This document shows positions 61,888-64,000 of a stretch of 64,000 nt of DNA, in pieces; positions within the stretch are counted from its first letter, which is position 1; each line of letters begins with the position of its first letter. The notes under the pieces were generated by a model that was not told the DNA's origin, made no database searches, and saw nothing but the letters and a program-made list of their open reading frames with translations. A program made the position numbers and the translations under genes. This DNA is from Lachnospiraceae bacterium (GTDB lineage Bacteria > Bacillota > Clostridia > Lachnospirales > Lachnospiraceae): assembly GCA_021202335.1 (NCBI GenBank), contig JAJQDE010000006.1, positions 26,928 to 90,927 on the forward strand, in the 5' to 3' direction.

Positions 61888-61898
61888 CGGACGTACAG
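61870..61898 (+). promoter_or_regulatory. Hairpin overlapping the leader peptide
   Basis: A perfect 8-bp stem CTGTACGT/ACGTACAG with a 13-base loop that holds the leader stop codon. It ends 25 bases before the pcfB ATG. No U tract, so it is not a terminator by itself. Confidence 0.6.
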
Positions 61899-61923
61899 AA
61901 ATAAGAAAAGAAGGAGGAAAACC

Positions 61924-62400
61924 ATGCAGGAGGAAGTGACACAGAAAACGATAGCCCTTGTGTTTAAATCTTCCCGGCTGACTGCCGACGTGCTGAAAAA
62001 GGCAATGAAGATGTATCTGGAACACCGGAAACAGGGAAAGCAGGCATCTCATGGGAAGCTGTCAGTAAAAGATCTGGTCGGTCAGGGTATGGGTGCTTCG
62101 AGCATTGAGGTGACGGATAACAACATCAAGTCCTTTGAGCGGGTGGCGAGGAAATACAACGTAGACTTTGCTGTGAAAAAGGACAAGACTGCCTCCCCGC
62201 CGAAGTACATGGTATTTTTCAAGGGCAAGGATGCCGACGTGATTACGCAGGCATTTAAGGAATTTGTAAAAGTTAATGAGAAAAAGCACAGCCGCATCTC
62301 CGTAAAGGAGAAGCTGGCGGAGTTCCGGGAGCAGTCAGGAAAAGACAAGAACCGGGAGAGGGCAAGGGAACACTTAAAGGACAGGTGGCAGTCATTATGA
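61924..62400 (+). CDS. pcfB: PcfB / DUF3801 family conjugation protein
   Basis: A 158-residue basic protein (KTIALVFKSSRLTADVLKKAMKMYLEHRK, HGKLSVKDLVGQGMGASSIEVTDNNIKSFERVARKYNVDFAVKKDK). In pCF10, PcfB works with the relaxase and coupling protein in DNA processing for transfer. AAGGAGG precedes the ATG. The stop overlaps the virD4 start (ATGA). Confidence 0.88.
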   Translation: MQEEVTQKTIALVFKSSRLTADVLKKAMKMYLEHRKQGKQASHGKLSVKDLVGQGMGASSIEVTDNNIKSFERVARKYNVDFAVKKDKTASPPKYMVFFKGKDADVITQAFKEFVKVNEKKHSRISVKEKLAEFREQSGKDKNRERAREHLKDRWQSL

Positions 62401-62999
62401 GTAAAATCGTAGAAGGCATTGCCAAAGACTTAAAAGCAGTCCCTGAAAAGCTCAAGGCAAAGACGGGGAATGTTGACAAAAAGAAACTTCTCCTTATGAA
62501 TCTCCCTTATGTGCTTGCCGGGTATTTCTGCGATAAAATAGCGTGGCTGTGGCGGATATCGCCGGGGCAGGACGCTTCCGCAAAGATGATGGCGGTCATG
62601 GCGGGGATGGAGGACTTATTTTCTAACCTGTTATCGAGTTTTTTCCCGAAGGATTTGCTGATAGGCGCAGGATGCGGCACCATGCTCCGCCTTGTGGTGT
62701 ATTTCAAAGCCAAGAACGCCAAGAAGTTCCGGCATGGCATGGAGTACGGCTCTGCGAGGTGGGGAAATGCAAAGGATATTGAGCATTATGTCGATCCGGT
62801 ATTTGAGAACAACGTGTTACTCACAGAAACGGAAAGGATGATGATGTCGGGCAGACCGAGAGAGCCGAAGTATGCGAGGAATAAAAATATCCTTGTTATC
62901 GGCGGCTCTGGTTCGGGCAAGACGAGGTTTTTTGTAAAACCGAACCTGATGCAGATGCACAGCAGCTATGTCGTTACCGATCAGAATGGGATAATCTGA
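62397..62999 (+). pseudogene. virD4: VirD4-like coupling protein, truncated after Walker A
   Basis: The coupling protein brings the relaxosome to the type IV secretion channel. 200 residues remain of about 600: two membrane segments (about 32-48, 75-98), the conserved EYGSARWGNAKDI, and Walker A GGSGSGKTRFFVKPNL (about 170-185). Family members go on as SSYVVTDPKG; here the sequence changes after SSYVVTD (about 62979) and stops at 62999. The ATPase core, including Walker B, is missing, so this copy cannot work unless precise excision of the inserted segment restores it. Confidence 0.88.
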
Positions 63000-63058
63000 T
63001 AAGGAAAGAGAAATAAATGCCGAAAACATGGGCTTTTCGGGGAAAGGAGATACACTCG

Positions 63059-63958
63059 ATGTTAAATAAAATCACAGCTTTGTATGAGCGTCTTTCCAGA
63101 GATGATGAGGTTCAGGGGGAGTCAAACAGCATTACAAACCAAAAGGAATATCTAGAAGATTTTGCAAGAAAGAATGGGTTTCATAACCTGCGGCACTTTA
63201 CCGATGACGGAGTGAGCGGAACAACTTTTGAAAGGGACGGCTTCAAAGCCATGATTGCGGAGGTTGAAGAGGGGAATGTGGAAACAGTTATCGTAAAGGA
63301 TATGAGCCGCTTCGGGCGCAACTACCTGAAAGTGGGTTTCTACACAGAGATGTTATTCCCCGAAAAAGATGTGAGGTTCATTGCTATAAATAACGGAGTT
63401 GACAGCCTGACGCAGAGCGAGAATGACTTTACGCCGTTTTTAAACATTATGAACGAGTGGTATGCGAAAGACACTTCCAAGAAAATCCGCACTATGTTCC
63501 GTGCAAAAATGCAGGAGGGGAAAAGGGTATCTCCAAGTGTTCCCTATGGGTATCTACGCGATCCGAACAATAAGCAGCACCTTATTGTGGACGAAGAAGC
63601 GGCAAAGGTCGTAAGGCGGATATATCAGATGGTTATCGAGGGGCATGGAAAAACGGAGATAGCAAGGATATTAAGCAGTGAAAAGGTGCTTATCCCCTCC
63701 GCATATGCGGCAGAGCATTGTCCTGAAAACAATCACAGCCATGGTTGGACGAACCCTTATCAGTGGTCTTGTACGGCTGTCAGCTATATTTTGGAAAAGC
63801 AGGAGTATATGGGGCATACTGTTTTGGGAAAGACGGTGCTTGATAATTTTAAGACAAAGAAACGCAGGAAAGCCAAGCCTGATGAGCTGATGATATTCCC
63901 CAACACCCATGAAGCAATCGTTGATGAAGAAACATGGCACAATGAACAGGTGTCATAA
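63059..63958 (+). pseudogene. Large serine recombinase, C-terminally truncated
   Basis: TndX/TnpX-like site-specific recombinase. The resolvase domain has the nucleophile Ser13 in ALYERLSRDDE and the arginine-rich active site (VKDMSRFGRNYLKVGFYTE). A Recombinase domain follows (about 165-275, VSPSVPYGYLRDPNN). Family members have about 500-560 residues with a zinc finger and coiled coil after HEAIVDEETW. Here 299 residues end at HNEQVS and none of the three frames continues the family pattern afterwards, so it is probably disrupted by a further insertion or rearrangement near 63948. ATG 63059 follows AAAGGAGA. Confidence 0.85.
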
Positions 63959-64000
63959 AGTAACACGTTGATTTAAAATGCAGACAGCCATACCTCTATT
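63948..64000. other. Foreign sequence at the window end interrupting the recombinase
   Basis: From about 63948 the recombinase frame is lost. The new sequence starts GTGTCATAAAGTAACAC, which is bounded by GTGT/ACAC and could be the end of an insertion sequence. Too little is visible to name it. Confidence 0.4.

Larger units (their letters stand above)
53391..64000 (+). mobile_element. Integrative and conjugative element, Tn1549-like, left part
   Basis: All genes from 53626 on are typical of conjugative elements: DUF6075, DUF3970, ParA, ParB, RepA_N initiator with DUF6017 part, PcfB/DUF3801 and VirD4, in the usual order and all on the plus strand. The left border lies between the lysS stop (53390) and 53626. 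That stretch holds direct repeats TTGACATCAA at 53435-53444 and 53446-53455, which may mark the end. The integrase and right end lie outside the window, so the exact border and insertion-site repeat cannot be set. Confidence 0.8.
62980..64000 (+). mobile_element. Nested element inserted in virD4 (left part)
   Basis: virD4 homology ends near 62980 and a serine recombinase gene starts 80 bases later, as is usual for elements that use large serine recombinases. A small inverted repeat CCGAAAA/TTTTCGG lies at 63020-63040. The remaining virD4 part and the right end are outside the window. Confidence 0.7.

Noticed and set aside
1..64000. tRNA, rRNA, T-box or other common riboswitches
   Set aside because: No cloverleaf, rRNA stretch or T-box core was recognised by eye; a covariance-model search was not possible here.

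Overview
The window looks like a chromosomal segment of an anaerobic, endospore-forming Firmicute, most likely a Lachnospiraceae-type gut Clostridium relative. Evidence for this is a SipL-like spore-morphogenesis protein (SPOCS/DUF3794 plus LysM), a class 1B PyrK/PyrD pair, type III pantothenate kinase, a KtrAB potassium system, strong purine-rich ribosome binding sites and sigma-A promoters with 17-base spacers. No rRNA, tRNA or CRISPR array was found.

Layout. 1-5.2 kb: 3' part of glycogen phosphorylase, pyrK-pyrD and the SipL-like gene. 5.3-9.1 kb: an unknown minus-strand gene and a large hybrid histidine kinase. 9.1-14.4 kb: a FAD-dependent oxidoreductase followed by an iron- or heme-type ABC uptake operon (surface protein, lipoprotein, permease, ATPase). 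14.4-14.75 kb: a compact locus with every hallmark of a par/Fst-like type I toxin-antitoxin pair. 14.8-21.3 kb: a DHH phosphoesterase and a four-gene sugar ABC importer resembling the galactofuranose system YtfQRT-YjfF. 21.4 kb: thrH on the minus strand. 22.3-34.7 kb: one 12.4 kb gene for a 4,131-residue secreted protein made of MBG/YDG-like, Ig-like, FN3-like and about 21 PPC-like beta repeats. 34.8-53.4 kb: housekeeping genes (PD-(D/E)XK-like protein, fba, dnaE, pfkA, ktrB, ktrA, SpoU methyltransferase, proC, SleB-type hydrolase, argF, birA, coaX, dusB, greA, lysS).

53.4-64.0 kb: an integrative and conjugative element of the Tn1549-like type starts just after lysS. It carries DUF6075 and DUF3970 proteins, ParA, ParB, a RepA_N initiator with internal iterons, several unknown genes, an AT-rich KAP NTPase cargo gene, PcfB/DUF3801 and VirD4. 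VirD4 is cut off just after its Walker A motif by a segment carrying a large serine recombinase, and that recombinase is itself cut off near the window end. This points to mobile elements nested inside each other.

Most notable signals: (1) the type I toxin-antitoxin locus, where two direct repeats let a small RNA pair with the toxin start region; (2) a 12-bp dyad array (TAAC-N4-GTTA) shared by the leaders of the sugar importer and the giant protein; (3) five 23-bp iterons inside repA, where gain of one unit would exactly explain the frameshift in this copy; (4) a KAP NTPase gene between duplicated terminators. All family assignments come from reading motifs; no database search was run.
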